DNA of 64,000 nucleotides, taken from Paramylibacter ulvae. GTDB lineage: Bacteria > Pseudomonadota > Alphaproteobacteria > Rhodobacterales > Rhodobacteraceae. The position numbers and the translations under genes are program-made. The notes beneath the pieces were generated by a model. The model saw nothing but the letters and a program-made list of their open reading frames with translations. It did not search any database and was not told the origin of the DNA. The stretch is taken from NCBI RefSeq assembly GCF_014652655.1, contig NZ_BMZF01000002.1:124001-188000 (forward strand), given 5' to 3'. Below, piece after piece: positions 26,601 through 33,396 of the stretch (position 1 is its first letter; every line of letters begins with the position of its first letter).

Positions 26601-27973
26601 GCATCGAAATGGGCGAGGTGGAACAAGCCTTGGCCGATCTGGATGATGTCGCACAGGCCGCCGTGATCCTTGGCAGCGATATCAACGGTGAAAACCGCAT
26701 GGAGGCATATGTCACCACCAGCGATAACGCCGTATTTGACGAAAGCATTGTGCGCCGCGCATTATCCGCCACCCTGCCCGATTATATGGTGCCAAGCCTG
26801 TTTCATGTGTTGGATGTTTTCCCGCTGAACCCAAATGGCAAATTGGATCGACCAAAGCTGGCGGAAATGGCCTTGGCCAAGCCCGCCACAACTGCCGATG
26901 CACGCCCTGACAGCGATGTTGAAAAACGTCTGCATGATATCTGGGCCGATGTGTTGGGGCGCAAAAATATCAGCCTTGATGATAATTTCTTTGAGCTGGG
27001 CGGCCATTCGTTACTGGCGGTGAAACTGTTTTCAAACGTCCAAGAAGAGTTTGGTCAGGCACTGCCCATTTCCACGTTGTTTGCAAACCCAACATTGCGC
27101 AAATTGGCAACCACGATTGATGACACAACCAGCGCACCCGCCACACAATCCGATGATGGCGTGAATGATGCATGGGACACATCCGTGATCGTGGCAGAAT
27201 CGCCAAACAGCACCAAAAAACCCCTGTTCGTTGTGGGCGGTGTTGGTGGCAATTTGAACAATATGTACGAATTTGCCCAGTTGATCGGACAGCATCGCAC
27301 GGTGATTGGCCTGCAAACCCGTGGTATTTTGCACCACAAACCCCATAATACGGTCGAGGCAATGGCCACCGACCACATCAACAACATGCGCCAATATCAA
27401 CCCACGGGCCCATATTATTTGGCTGGGTATAGCGGGGGTGCGATCATCGCATTTGAAATCGCCAAACAGCTAGAAGCCGCAGGCCACACCATAAAATATG
27501 TTGGCATGTTGGATATGCACGCTCCCAATGTGCGCGTTGATTTGGATATGAGCATTACCCAGAAACTGCGCGCAGAGGCGGAATTGTTATCCTTGGGTGG
27601 TGCAAAAAACCTGTGGCGTCGCGCATCGACCAAGGCGCGAAATGCGCTGGCAAAATCGGGGCTTACGCCCAGCCAAGCGGATGATGAATTGCAAAGCTAT
27701 CTGCGCCTGTCGCGCCATTGGTGGGCGGTTGCGGATAAATATCACGCGGGCCAGATCGACGCCGATGTCGTATTGTTCCACAATCCACCAGAAACCCTGT
27801 CGGATTTGGAAATCGGGCGGCGCGATGCCAGTTTTGGCTGGCAGGATGTCACCCGTGGCACCGTGGATATTATCAAACTTGATTCCAGCCATCTGGATAT
27901 GTTCAAAGGTGAATCCGCTAAAATTGTCGCAGAGTTGATCAATGCACATCTGGAAGGGTTGGACGCGCGCTGA
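17621..27973 (+). CDS. Hybrid NRPS-PKS with embedded aminotransferase and thioesterase
   Basis: 3450 residues, domain order by motifs. A1 about 20-500 (A3 at 157-170, FDAATLEIW, NGYGPTEN, NGK with Lys495); PCP1 Ser554; KS about 607-1035 with Cys785, His921, His961; AT about 1135-1430 with GHSIGEF Ser1232 and HAFH 1328-1331, the malonyl-type motif; ACP Ser1556; class III aminotransferase about 1660-2090 with PLP Lys1925; C about 2110-2545 with HHIVCDG 2264-2270; A2 about 2570-3080 (Tyr2732 opens A3, Lys3074); PCP2 Ser3130; thioesterase about 3190-3450 with GYSGG Ser3271 and His3424. No KR, DH, ER or epimerase. The KS-AT-ACP-AMT-C-A order is that of MycA in mycosubtilin synthesis. Expected product: a 3,4-diamino acid coupled to a second, probably beta-amino, acid. 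No strong ribosome binding site at ATG 17621. Confidence 0.93.
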   Translation: MNIQDKTKNSAYNADVITCFQKVVKKSPKRTALESGDLSINYAQLDRASNIVAQQLLDAGAKQGDLIGLSCAKSPETIIAILAILKLGAGYVPLPDYYPADRIATIVDATGMTHALGSIDALAKTDVNILPFLAANQIPTRAKKFTSATVAPDDTAYVMFTSGSTGTPKGVVVPHRAITRLVIDQNFMVLDAKQRILQNSPLAFDAATLEIWGAILNGGALIVPQDDNLTLRGLGEILRDKKITATWLTAGLFHAMADERPADLAPLKQLLTGGDIVSPVKAAVVRKHCPHLVMINGYGPTENTTFTCCHTITDANMASDKPLPIGKPISGTQVYIVDETLNQLPLGQSGELVCAGAGLALGYLNRSDLTEAAFVTAPWDNDVKLYRTGDMAHLDKEGNVIFEGRIDTQVKVRGYRVELGEIEAGLEAYEGINSACVIAKSGADSADKTIIAFYVGDKSITAQDLQKHIAGIVPDYAIPSRFVAMDELPLNPNGKLDRKGLATMKIPAALPSAPKKSGGNAHQVENLIADVFAEILQQPNPDRHANFFDLGASSLHIARAHERIETNLDRQFAITDFFLHSTITALATHLAADPVAVAAKPKRANVDDNLFAIVGMAGRYPGANSVDEYWNALLDGRELISHFSDDELEINPRAENPNAPYVNSRGMMPDVKMFDARHFGIPPREAEQMDPQHRILLEVAQTALEDAKVDPDKFDGKIGIFCGSSQNSYLLNNLMSAPGATRKYASTYPVENFGVLFGNDKDFIATRIAYKLNLRGPAATVLCACSTSLVAVAQACESLRNGTADMALAGGVSITLPSKRPYQYLPDGMASADGHCRTFDADASGTVFGDGAGLVVVRRLQDAIDDGDDIVAVIRGFSINNDGSEKVGYAAPSIKAQAEVIKDAQAAAGIDARSIGYIEAHGTGTPLGDPIEFAALNQAFSASTSDKGFCAIGSAKTNVGHLDIAAGVTGLIKTAMTLKTGQIPPLLHYKSPNKNINFDDSAFYPVTKRIDWKTDAKTPRRAGISAFGVGGTNIHMILEQPPVMKSVKPPKLTGPQIFPVSASSKDALKATIANLGAFAKENGKAAPAAIIQQLLNNRHDYNQRAVLVGDGMNGLSDAADNFSGVSHGAGRWDKIAMMFPGQGAQHVGMAKDLYENETVFREALDICAALLKDETGIDLLKIIHAPAKDAEKMTEKLKDTAIAQPAIFSISYALAKQWAHWGVNPDAMMGHSIGEFAAATIAGIFALPDAIKLIALRGRLMADLPRGVMISVRASENDILPYLGDDIDLAAVNGAQLCVISGPKSAGKAATKKLEDAGFVCSELHTSHAFHSHMMDPALDDFRAVVSKMELNAPRIPIMSTVTGDWLTEIEATDPDYWAMHMRRPVRFFDAMQRFWAEGTHVMLESGPGRTLATLAGQNPDRGSKQPALSSLPHAQSTNANSHTTMLESFGNLWAVGYSVDWTRIYPDMAGWPIMKSSVTLPSYPFQRKEFWIDPVIVDATAVSTTALAADEPVVESAPVERDANIAVKEMLSELSGLDVDEIDDTASYLELGFDSLLLTQATKELSDQFSVTVTLRQLMDDLARLDLLVEYVREHGNLGSGAPADKTPLAEMTQIDKGEEESATPSSAPTTNIDREDHADELNKQQRAHIAALTKRFVAKTQKSKDLTAKHRFAHADPRTASGFNRLWKEIVYQIVTVKSKGSRLLDVDGNEYIDILNGFGPGFLGHGADNIVEAVQHQLHEGFEVGPQSLAAMEAAELFCEVTGNDRTSFVCTGSEAVYAAMRLARTCTGRDKVVMFARDYHGNFDEVLVRGVNTKSGPKTMPLAPGIPRDAVKNVVVLPYGSPEALDYIKAHAHELAAVMVEPVQSRRPEFRPHDFIRTVRKLTRDAGALFIFDEVVTGFRFGPRGAQDYYGIDADLVTYGKVIGGGMPLGVVSGKAEYMDTFDGGQWQYGDDSFPNAPVTFFAGTFVRHPLAMASVKAMLQFFKSQPDFFWKTVNAKGDKLAGSVDKWFADNDMPFQMPNCGSLMYLRIGEDQKYGGLLGANMRERGVFFLEGFPSYMTAAHDDEDIEYVVDAIKDSALELRAAGLLVGREAVEYDGPRVSAPPARLALPDGAERIAHQMANPPKTLRVPTTEAQREIWAAMIVTPEVTPAYNESVTLKMHGVVDAQKLREATETVFARHDALRTTFSPDGMFMQISPTSDVQVLMVDMQDLTPAQRKNRFDQIILDEVNEPFDMQSGPFVRAQLISNSKTDHNLIITAHHIVCDGWSIDVIMRDIGAVYSALMLGENPSLPPAQSIISYSRAEEEWNRTEEAAQSRAYWLNQFEQAPPVLDIPTDKPRGAQKSVRGARADREIDAALTARLRKLAASQNSTFVNTLLAAYKIYIAKLADVDDITIGLPASGQAARGMDTVVGHCVNLLPIRTQIDWDDSFETYLKHVRTTLLDGFEHQNYTFGALIKELKIKRDPSRVMLVPAIFNIDNGIDLSSMSFGDVDTEFVTNPRSYEHFEIYLNVTDNRDTVYTEWSYAADLFDAATIERHITNFIALLDQLCDHPDQALNSFDTQSDADRKTLLNDWQGAVVDYPRDTNLGAMFDKIVAKSPGMIALAHDGHVKSYSDLDNMVNAIAGQMHDMGVKQGDTVGICLHRSFDLVATMLAAFRLGAAYVPLAPNNPKDRLDYMASDARCALVVSTHALAKTLPFDTTLFVDDVDRSKAKPIKQAKISATDTAYVAYTSGSTGRPKGVMGTHRATINRFNWMWNTFPFEDGEVMCQKTAISFVDSIWEIFGPLLAGVPQVIIDDDTVKDPAALFALLGAQNVTRLLVVPSLLRAILNSKIDMSATCPNMRLLFTSGERLGPDLARRFLDAAPNITLVNLYGSSEVAADVTCEIITELGDHDVPIGRPIDNARLYVLGKNQTPVQIGEMGELYVGGDVLAAGYFNQPELTDERFVPDPFVDGDGMMFATGDLVRYLSDGRLLYEGRRDDQVKIRGYRIEMGEVEQALADLDDVAQAAVILGSDINGENRMEAYVTTSDNAVFDESIVRRALSATLPDYMVPSLFHVLDVFPLNPNGKLDRPKLAEMALAKPATTADARPDSDVEKRLHDIWADVLGRKNISLDDNFFELGGHSLLAVKLFSNVQEEFGQALPISTLFANPTLRKLATTIDDTTSAPATQSDDGVNDAWDTSVIVAESPNSTKKPLFVVGGVGGNLNNMYEFAQLIGQHRTVIGLQTRGILHHKPHNTVEAMATDHINNMRQYQPTGPYYLAGYSGGAIIAFEIAKQLEAAGHTIKYVGMLDMHAPNVRVDLDMSITQKLRAEAELLSLGGAKNLWRRASTKARNALAKSGLTPSQADDELQSYLRLSRHWWAVADKYHAGQIDADVVLFHNPPETLSDLEIGRRDASFGWQDVTRGTVDIIKLDSSHLDMFKGESAKIVAELINAHLEGLDAR

Positions 27974-27985
27974 TTTTTTGCATAG

Positions 27986-28642
27986 ATGGCGGGTATGACG
28001 CCAAATAATCCTCCGCGCAGAATTCTGTCTTGGGCCGACACGCCCAAGACCCTGATTTATACCATCATGATTACGATCACGTTGATTGAATTGGTGTTGC
28101 AAATATCCGACCGTGGCTGGATCGCTGATGGGCAATTACGCGGGCTTGCGTATAAATACGGCGCGTTCTGGAGCAAGCTGACCGATGATTGGCGCCCGAT
28201 ATATGCGGCACAGCCATGGACGATGTTTTTCACCTATGCATTTTTGCACGGCGGGCTGTTTCACTTGATCGGCAATGTTGTAACCTTGGGCTCACTGGGT
28301 GCGATTGCATTGCAACGCATGAACCAATGGAAATTTTTGCAGCTGTATTTGGCGGGCATGTTAGGTGGTGCGGTGATGTTCGCCGCCCTATCCGACAGCG
28401 CTATTCCCATGATCGGCGCATCGGGTGCGATTTTTGGATTGGTCGGGGCGTGGCAGTATTGGGAATTTGCAAACCTTCGGCGACGCAAATTACCCCTGAC
28501 TCCGTTTTATCGAATGATGGTGAACCTTGTTATTTTGAACCTATTGTTCTGGTACATGCTACAAGGTGCACTGGCGTGGGAAACTCATTTGGGTGGGTTC
28601 GTTGCGGGTTGGCTGTGGGCCTATTTATTTGCGCGTGATTAA
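27986..28642 (+). CDS. Rhomboid-family intramembrane serine protease
   Basis: 218 residues, six or so membrane helices. Family motifs are intact: [10 protein letters not shown] in the second helix, [12 protein letters not shown] with the catalytic serine in the GxSG loop, and [11 protein letters not shown] with the catalytic histidine. It cleaves membrane segments of partner proteins in the inner membrane. It starts 12 bases after the NRPS-PKS stop and may be cotranscribed with it, although no functional link is known; the last 4 bases overlap the convergent rmlA gene. ATG 27995 is an alternative start. Neither has a clear ribosome binding site. Confidence 0.88.
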   Translation: MAGMTPNNPPRRILSWADTPKTLIYTIMITITLIELVLQISDRGWIADGQLRGLAYKYGAFWSKLTDDWRPIYAAQPWTMFFTYAFLHGGLFHLIGNVVTLGSLGAIALQRMNQWKFLQLYLAGMLGGAVMFAALSDSAIPMIGASGAIFGLVGAWQYWEFANLRRRKLPLTPFYRMMVNLVILNLLFWYMLQGALAWETHLGGFVAGWLWAYLFARD

Positions 28643-29511
28643 TCAATCAATCGCAGCAAATATCGCCCATATTCGTTTTTCACAAGCGGTTGCGCAATTT
28701 CGCGAAGCTGATCCGCGTTAATCCAACCTTTGCCAAATGCGATTTCTTCGGGGCAACCGGTTTGCAACCCTTGGCGGGTTTGAATGGTGCGCACAAAATT
28801 TGCCGCATCCAACATGCTCGCATGTGTCCCCGTATCAAGCCAAGCATAACCCCGCCCCATACGTTGCACATTCAACGATCCATCGTTCAAATACATTTCC
28901 AACAGCGTAGTAATTTCCAATTCGCCACGCGCCGATGGTTTTACCGCGCGTGCACGTTTTGGCGCGGATGCATCCAGAAAATACAAACCTGTCACTGCAT
29001 AATTTGACGCAGGTTTTTCTGGTTTTTCCACGATGGACACAGCACGAAAATCACCGTCAAATTCAACCACACCGTAACGTTCAGGATCCGATACTTGGTA
29101 TCCAAACACTGTGCCGCCCACCGTGTCTGCATTGGCATCGGCCAACAGGCGATCCATGCCATGGCCGAAAAAGATATTATCCCCCAATACCATCGCGCTT
29201 GGCGCGCCATCCAAAAAATCTTCGGCCAGAATGAACGCCTGTGCCAATCCATCGGGTGTGGGTTGTTCGATAAATGTCAGCGACACACCCCATTGCGATC
29301 CATCGCCCAACAGACGTTTGAATTGATGCTGATCCTCGGGCGTGGTGATGATGGCGATTTCGCGAATGCCTGCGTACATCAGAACCGACAGCGGATAAAA
29401 GATCATCGGTTTATCGTACACTGGCAACAGTTGTTTCGACACACCTTGCGTGATTGGATACAAACGCGTTCCCGTGCCGCCTGCCAATAAAATACCTTTG
29501 CGTGGTTTCAT
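28639..29511 (-). CDS. rmlA: Glucose-1-phosphate thymidylyltransferase
   Basis: 290 residues. Joins glucose-1-phosphate and dTTP to give dTDP-glucose, step 1 of dTDP-L-rhamnose synthesis. The nucleotidyltransferase signature [16 protein letters not shown] begins at residue 5, followed by [28 protein letters not shown] and a late WLDTGTH. Length equals the family norm. AAAGGA precedes ATG 29511. It is the last gene of the rmlCBDA operon, 4 bases after rmlD. Confidence 0.95.
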   Translation of the reverse strand: MKPRKGILLAGGTGTRLYPITQGVSKQLLPVYDKPMIFYPLSVLMYAGIREIAIITTPEDQHQFKRLLGDGSQWGVSLTFIEQPTPDGLAQAFILAEDFLDGAPSAMVLGDNIFFGHGMDRLLADANADTVGGTVFGYQVSDPERYGVVEFDGDFRAVSIVEKPEKPASNYAVTGLYFLDASAPKRARAVKPSARGELEITTLLEMYLNDGSLNVQRMGRGYAWLDTGTHASMLDAANFVRTIQTRQGLQTGCPEEIAFGKGWINADQLREIAQPLVKNEYGRYLLRLID

Positions 29512-29515
29512 CGCT

Positions 29516-30373
29516 CTATCCTTTGTCGGCGTTTAATTCATCAAGTACAATTTTCAAACTGTCCCGCCAGTTTGGGCGATAAATGCCAAACGTTTGACGG
29601 GTCGTTTCGCAATCAAGACGTGAATTTAGTGGACGTGGTGCAGGCGTAGGAAATTTCTCGCTGGGGATACGTGTGATGTTTACATCCAGCTCCGCCTGAT
29701 CAAAAATTTCAGCGGCAAAATCTGCCCAACTTGCATCCAGTTCGCCTGAAAAATGATACACCCCGTTTGGCCCCATGCCCTCGAAATAGGCCTGTGCCAT
29801 AACCATCAATGCGGACGCAATATCATGGGCCGCTGTGGGGCCGCCGATTTGATCGTCCACGATGGACAACGCATCGCGTTCACCACCAAGGCGCAGCATG
29901 GTTTTTACAAAATTATTGCCATGCGGGGAAAACACCCATGATGTGCGCAAAATTCCGTAACGCCCGCCCGCATCCACAATGCCCTGTTCACCCTTGTATT
30001 TGGTGCGGCCATAGGCGCCGATCGGGGCGGGGAAATCTTCGGTTGTCCACGGGTCGGTTCCGCTTCCATCAAACACGTAATCGGTGGAAATATGGATAAA
30101 CGGAATATCACGGTGTGCGGCGGCCTCTGCCATCATACGCACGGATGTGGCGTTAACCATGGTCGCGGTGATTTCATCGCTTTCTGCATCATCAACGGCG
30201 GTGTATGCGGCGGCGTTGATGATCACATCCGCCTCGCAATTTGCAACAACCTCTGCACAGGCGGCGGGGCTGGCCAAATCGGCGGCGGTGCGATCAAGAC
30301 ATGTGGTTTCCTCAAATTTATCCAGCTCGGTTGCGACCTGTCCCGACTTTCCAAAAACCAATACGCGCATCAT
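29516..30373 (-). CDS. rmlD: dTDP-4-dehydrorhamnose reductase
   Basis: 285 residues. Reduces dTDP-4-keto-L-rhamnose to dTDP-L-rhamnose, the last step of the pathway. An N-terminal Rossmann segment [14 protein letters not shown] opens the protein; [18 protein letters not shown] and the short-chain-reductase catalytic Tyr/Lys in [10 protein letters not shown] follow. The start overlaps the rmlB stop as ATGA (30370-30373), showing translational coupling. Confidence 0.95.
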   Translation of the reverse strand: MMRVLVFGKSGQVATELDKFEETTCLDRTAADLASPAACAEVVANCEADVIINAAAYTAVDDAESDEITATMVNATSVRMMAEAAAHRDIPFIHISTDYVFDGSGTDPWTTEDFPAPIGAYGRTKYKGEQGIVDAGGRYGILRTSWVFSPHGNNFVKTMLRLGGERDALSIVDDQIGGPTAAHDIASALMVMAQAYFEGMGPNGVYHFSGELDASWADFAAEIFDQAELDVNITRIPSEKFPTPAPRPLNSRLDCETTRQTFGIYRPNWRDSLKIVLDELNADKG

Positions 30374-31410
30374 CCAGCCCCCAACCGTTTTCCAACACCG
30401 TCTCGGTTTTGCAGATTACGCCACCATTGTTCATTGTCCAAATACCATTGCACCGTTTTGCGCAATCCTTGTTCCAGTGTGACCGATGGGCGCCAGCCCA
30501 GTTCATCACGAATACGGCTTGGATCAATCGCATAGCGTAAATCATGCCCTGGGCGATCCGCAACAAACGTAATCAAATCGGCATAGGGTTTTTTGGCAGG
30601 GCGCAGTTCATCCAACAGCGCACAAATCATGCGCACCAGATCAATATTCGTCGCCTCGTTTTCACCGCCAATATTATATGTCCGACCCAATGCGCCCTTT
30701 TGCACCACGGTCAGCAACGCATCGGCGTGATCTTCAACGTAAAGCCAATCGCGCACATTTTCACCCTTGCCATAAACAGGGATCGCATCGCCCGCCAAGG
30801 CTTTGATAATCACCACAGGGATCAGCTTTTCTGGAAAATGATAGGGGCCATAATTGTTTGAACAATTGGTCAGCACAACAGGCAAGCCATAGGTTTCCGC
30901 CCATGCGCGCACCAAATGATCCGATGCGGCCTTTGATGCGGAATAGGGTGAATTGGGTGCATATGGCGTGTCTTCGGTAAACAGACCCGTATCACCCAAT
31001 GTGCCATAAACCTCGTCCGTGGAAATATGGTGGAAACGGAAATTGACGGGGCGATCATTCGCCAACCAATATGCGCGCGCAGATTCCAACATTTGAAACG
31101 TGCCCATGATATTCGTCTGCATGAAATCGGCAGGGCCATCAATGGATCGATCAACATGGCTCTCGGCGGCCAGATGCATCACCACATCGGGGGCATGGCG
31201 CGCGAACAGATCATTGATCGCAGGTCCATCGCAAATATTGGCCTGTTCAAACACATAATTTGGCGCGTTCGAAATCGGTTCTAAATTATCCAAACAGGCG
31301 GCATAGGTCAGCGCATCAACCACGACCACATCGTGGCCGTCACGCACCGCTTGGCGTGCAACTGCCGATCCAATAAATCCTGCCCCGCCTGTAATCAATA
31401 TTTTCATCAT
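30370..31410 (-). CDS. rmlB: dTDP-glucose 4,6-dehydratase
   Basis: 346 residues. Converts dTDP-glucose to dTDP-4-keto-6-deoxyglucose with bound [16 protein letters not shown] is the Rossmann motif, [15 protein letters not shown] the family signature, STDEVYG and [15 protein letters not shown] hold the catalytic Asp-Glu and Tyr-Lys. Two adjacent ATGs (31410, 31407) follow AAGG; the second has the better spacing. It lies 6 bases after rmlC and overlaps rmlD by 4 bases. Confidence 0.96.
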   Translation of the reverse strand: MMKILITGGAGFIGSAVARQAVRDGHDVVVVDALTYAACLDNLEPISNAPNYVFEQANICDGPAINDLFARHAPDVVMHLAAESHVDRSIDGPADFMQTNIMGTFQMLESARAYWLANDRPVNFRFHHISTDEVYGTLGDTGLFTEDTPYAPNSPYSASKAASDHLVRAWAETYGLPVVLTNCSNNYGPYHFPEKLIPVVIIKALAGDAIPVYGKGENVRDWLYVEDHADALLTVVQKGALGRTYNIGGENEATNIDLVRMICALLDELRPAKKPYADLITFVADRPGHDLRYAIDPSRIRDELGWRPSVTLEQGLRKTVQWYLDNEQWWRNLQNRDGVGKRLGAG

Positions 31411-31416
31411 TAAACC

Positions 31417-31971
31417 TTATGCAAACGGGCTGTTAAAATCAGCGAATTTGGGTGCGGCGGCGTCTTTGGTGGATAACACGGCGCTGTTTTTGGGAATGCC
31501 CCAATCAATCGCCAGATCAGGATCATCAAACGCCACCCCACCATCGCATTCGGGCGTGTAAAAATCGGTGCATTTATATGCGACCTCTGTGTTTTCAACC
31601 AATGTTACAAACCCATGCAAAAACCCCGTTGGAATATAAAGCTGTTTACCGTTGTCCGCGGACAGGTTCATCCCAACCCATTTCCCAAATGTGGGCGATG
31701 ATTTGCGCACGTCCACCGCAACATCAAAAATTTCACCGCGCAATACGCGCACCAATTTACCTTGGGCTGCGGGGGGTGATTGATAATGCAATCCGCGCAC
31801 CGTGTGTTTAGGAGCGGAAAACGAATGGTTGTCTTGGACAAATTCAATATCCAGCCCTGCGTCCTTCAGGGTGCGTTGATTCCAAGTTTCGCTAAACCAG
31901 CCGCGATCATCGGCAAATCGGCGCGGGGTCAAGCCCACCACGCCGTTAATTTCTGTTTCTTCAACCTGCAT
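31417..31971 (-). CDS. rmlC: dTDP-4-dehydrorhamnose 3,5-epimerase
   Basis: 184 residues, normal length. Epimerises C3 and C5 of dTDP-4-keto-6-deoxyglucose. Family stretches seen: ADDRGWFSETWNQRT, FVQDNHSFSAPKHTVRGLHYQ with the catalytic histidine, and GKQLYIPTGFLHGFVTL, followed by a Tyr-containing VAYKCTDFYTPECD. First gene of the rmlCBDA operon, which supplies rhamnose for the polysaccharides assembled by the neighbouring glycosyltransferases. The promoter must lie in the 31972-32369 gap. Confidence 0.95.
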   Translation of the reverse strand: MQVEETEINGVVGLTPRRFADDRGWFSETWNQRTLKDAGLDIEFVQDNHSFSAPKHTVRGLHYQSPPAAQGKLVRVLRGEIFDVAVDVRKSSPTFGKWVGMNLSADNGKQLYIPTGFLHGFVTLVENTEVAYKCTDFYTPECDGGVAFDDPDLAIDWGIPKNSAVLSTKDAAAPKFADFNSPFA

Positions 31972-32194
31972 AATACGGGTTTTCTTTCAAATTGGGGCAT
32001 TGATAAATTTTAAAACTATGGCGCGATCATAACTGCATTCATATCCATATCAACACTTATGACAAACAGTGACACAGTACCAAAAATCACAACCCTTGCG
32101 TGAAAATCGAATAAACAAGACCTTTTTTCGCGTAATTTGCCTTAACATCACCTTATTCCCCACAAACTCCCGCCGCGTTCAGATTCTATTAATA

Positions 32195-32308
32195 ATGCAG
32201 GGTCTGAATAGTGGCCCCGTTGCAGACGCAATATTAGCGCGGAACAAAAGCAACGTTGTAAGGTTTCTGGAATACGTTCTGGCCGACAACAGAAACCATA
32301 ATAAGTAG
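32195..32308 (+). CDS. Possible 37-residue small protein or small-RNA region
   Basis: A short open frame beginning ATG CAG GGT with the predicted end RFLEYVLADNRNHNK; the middle (GPVADAILARNKSNVVRFLE) looks like an amphipathic helix, with codon choices like those of neighbouring genes. No ribosome binding site is visible upstream. A terminator 17 bases downstream that can only serve plus-strand transcription implies a transcript here, but whether it is translated or acts as RNA is open. Confidence 0.35.
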   Translation: MQGLNSGPVADAILARNKSNVVRFLEYVLADNRNHNK

Positions 32309-32324
32309 TCGAAGTCGCCGACCA

Positions 32325-32354
32325 CAGGGACGGTTTTTGGACCGTCCCTGTTTT
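32325..32354 (+). terminator. Strong rho-independent terminator of an unannotated transcript
   Basis: CAGGGACGGT (32325-32334) and ACCGTCCCTG (32341-32350) form a perfect 10-base stem with loop TTTTGG, followed by TTTT. The opposite strand has no U tract. No conventional plus-strand gene lies upstream, since rmlC reads away. Confidence 0.85.
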
Positions 32355-32369
32355 ACGGATATAATATGG

Positions 32370-33287
32370 TTAACCAGCATTGGCGTATTCTCCTGCGCCT
32401 TTGCTGTGCCACCACATCAATTTTCCCAAACCACCTTGATATCGAATGCGATTGGCAACCACATCTTTGCCCAATGCCGCTTTAGCCCCGTAAATCGCCA
32501 TTTGCAGCGCACCAACCCCCATCCAGACGGGGACCTTGATGCGATCCGAAATGCGCGGGCTGCGGGCCAGAATTTGACAACGTAATTGCCCCTGTGCAAA
32601 TCGACGTTCGCGCAGATATTGCGCGCGCATCCGCGCCGCTGGCACCAATTCTTCGACCAGACCAGCGGGGCACCACGACAGTACCGCGCCGCGATTAACC
32701 AACGTTTTGATTAAATGCGTATCCTCGCCTCCGCTGTGATTAAACCGCGCATCAAAGGGCACGCCATTTCCAAAACAGCGTTTTTTGTGAAACATCGCAT
32801 TGCCCGTGCCCAGATCAACAAAATGGGGTGTCAGGTCATGCCCCATTGGGTGATCAAATTCGCGGCTGAAACAGCGGTTCAACATCGTGTGCAATTCAAT
32901 GCTTGGCTCGTCTTCGTATCGGGGCACAATACGGCCAAACGCAGCCATCACATCCTGTTTTGCCAATTTGGAAAATGCCGCGACCCAGTTTTTTGACGGC
33001 ACTTCGTCATCATCCAAAAACAAAATATATTCTCCACGCGCCGCCGCCACGCCCGCATTACGCGCATGGACAACACCCGATTTTGGTTCATGCAAATAGT
33101 AAAAATGCGCATGTTCCGCGACAAACCCCGCCACGGTATTTCGCGCAGACCCATCAGGACAGTTGTCAACGATCAACACCTCCACCCCGTCGCGCAACTG
33201 TGGCACCAATGCATGGGACAATTCGGTCAGCATATCCGCACGCCGATACGTGGGCACAACAATAGAGATAGACGCAAGCGATTTCAT
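32370..33287 (-). CDS. Family-2 glycosyltransferase
   Basis: 305 residues. GT-A fold opening ISIVVPTYRRADMLTEL, nucleotide-sugar aspartate in VLIVDNCPDGS, acceptor-side GVVHARNAGVAAARGEYILFLDDDEVP with the DxD-type triplet DDD, and a later GGEDTHLIKTLVNRG (ED catalytic base motif). The C-terminus is basic and hydrophobic (VWMGVGALQMAIYGAKAAL) and may touch the membrane. It likely adds one sugar of a surface polysaccharide repeat. It reads away from asnB, with a 109-base shared upstream gap. Donor and acceptor are unknown. Confidence 0.88.
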   Translation of the reverse strand: MKSLASISIVVPTYRRADMLTELSHALVPQLRDGVEVLIVDNCPDGSARNTVAGFVAEHAHFYYLHEPKSGVVHARNAGVAAARGEYILFLDDDEVPSKNWVAAFSKLAKQDVMAAFGRIVPRYEDEPSIELHTMLNRCFSREFDHPMGHDLTPHFVDLGTGNAMFHKKRCFGNGVPFDARFNHSGGEDTHLIKTLVNRGAVLSWCPAGLVEELVPAARMRAQYLRERRFAQGQLRCQILARSPRISDRIKVPVWMGVGALQMAIYGAKAALGKDVVANRIRYQGGLGKLMWWHSKGAGEYANAG

Positions 33288-33396
33288 TTCTTAAACTAGC
33301 CCTAATTTTATTTTACATAGCTTAACCAATATTTATTTTGATCAAAGCATTTGTTTGTGGCAATTTTTTTTGCCGCCCTAATTCAGGAGTATTCCC

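Larger units (their letters stand above)
31972..32369. other. Intergenic region between rmlC and a glycosyltransferase gene, with a probable short plus-strand transcript
   Basis: 398 bases between the divergently oriented upstream side of rmlC and the 3' end of the minus-strand glycosyltransferase. The only plus-strand content is a possible 37-codon frame (32195-32308) ending in a strong terminator (32325-32354). The rmlC promoter must lie in its left part. Confidence 0.6.

Noticed and set aside
32069-32308. 79-codon frame including the 37-codon candidate
   Set aside because: The first 42 residues look non-coding and lack an initiation site; only the last part near the terminator was kept as a possible small gene.
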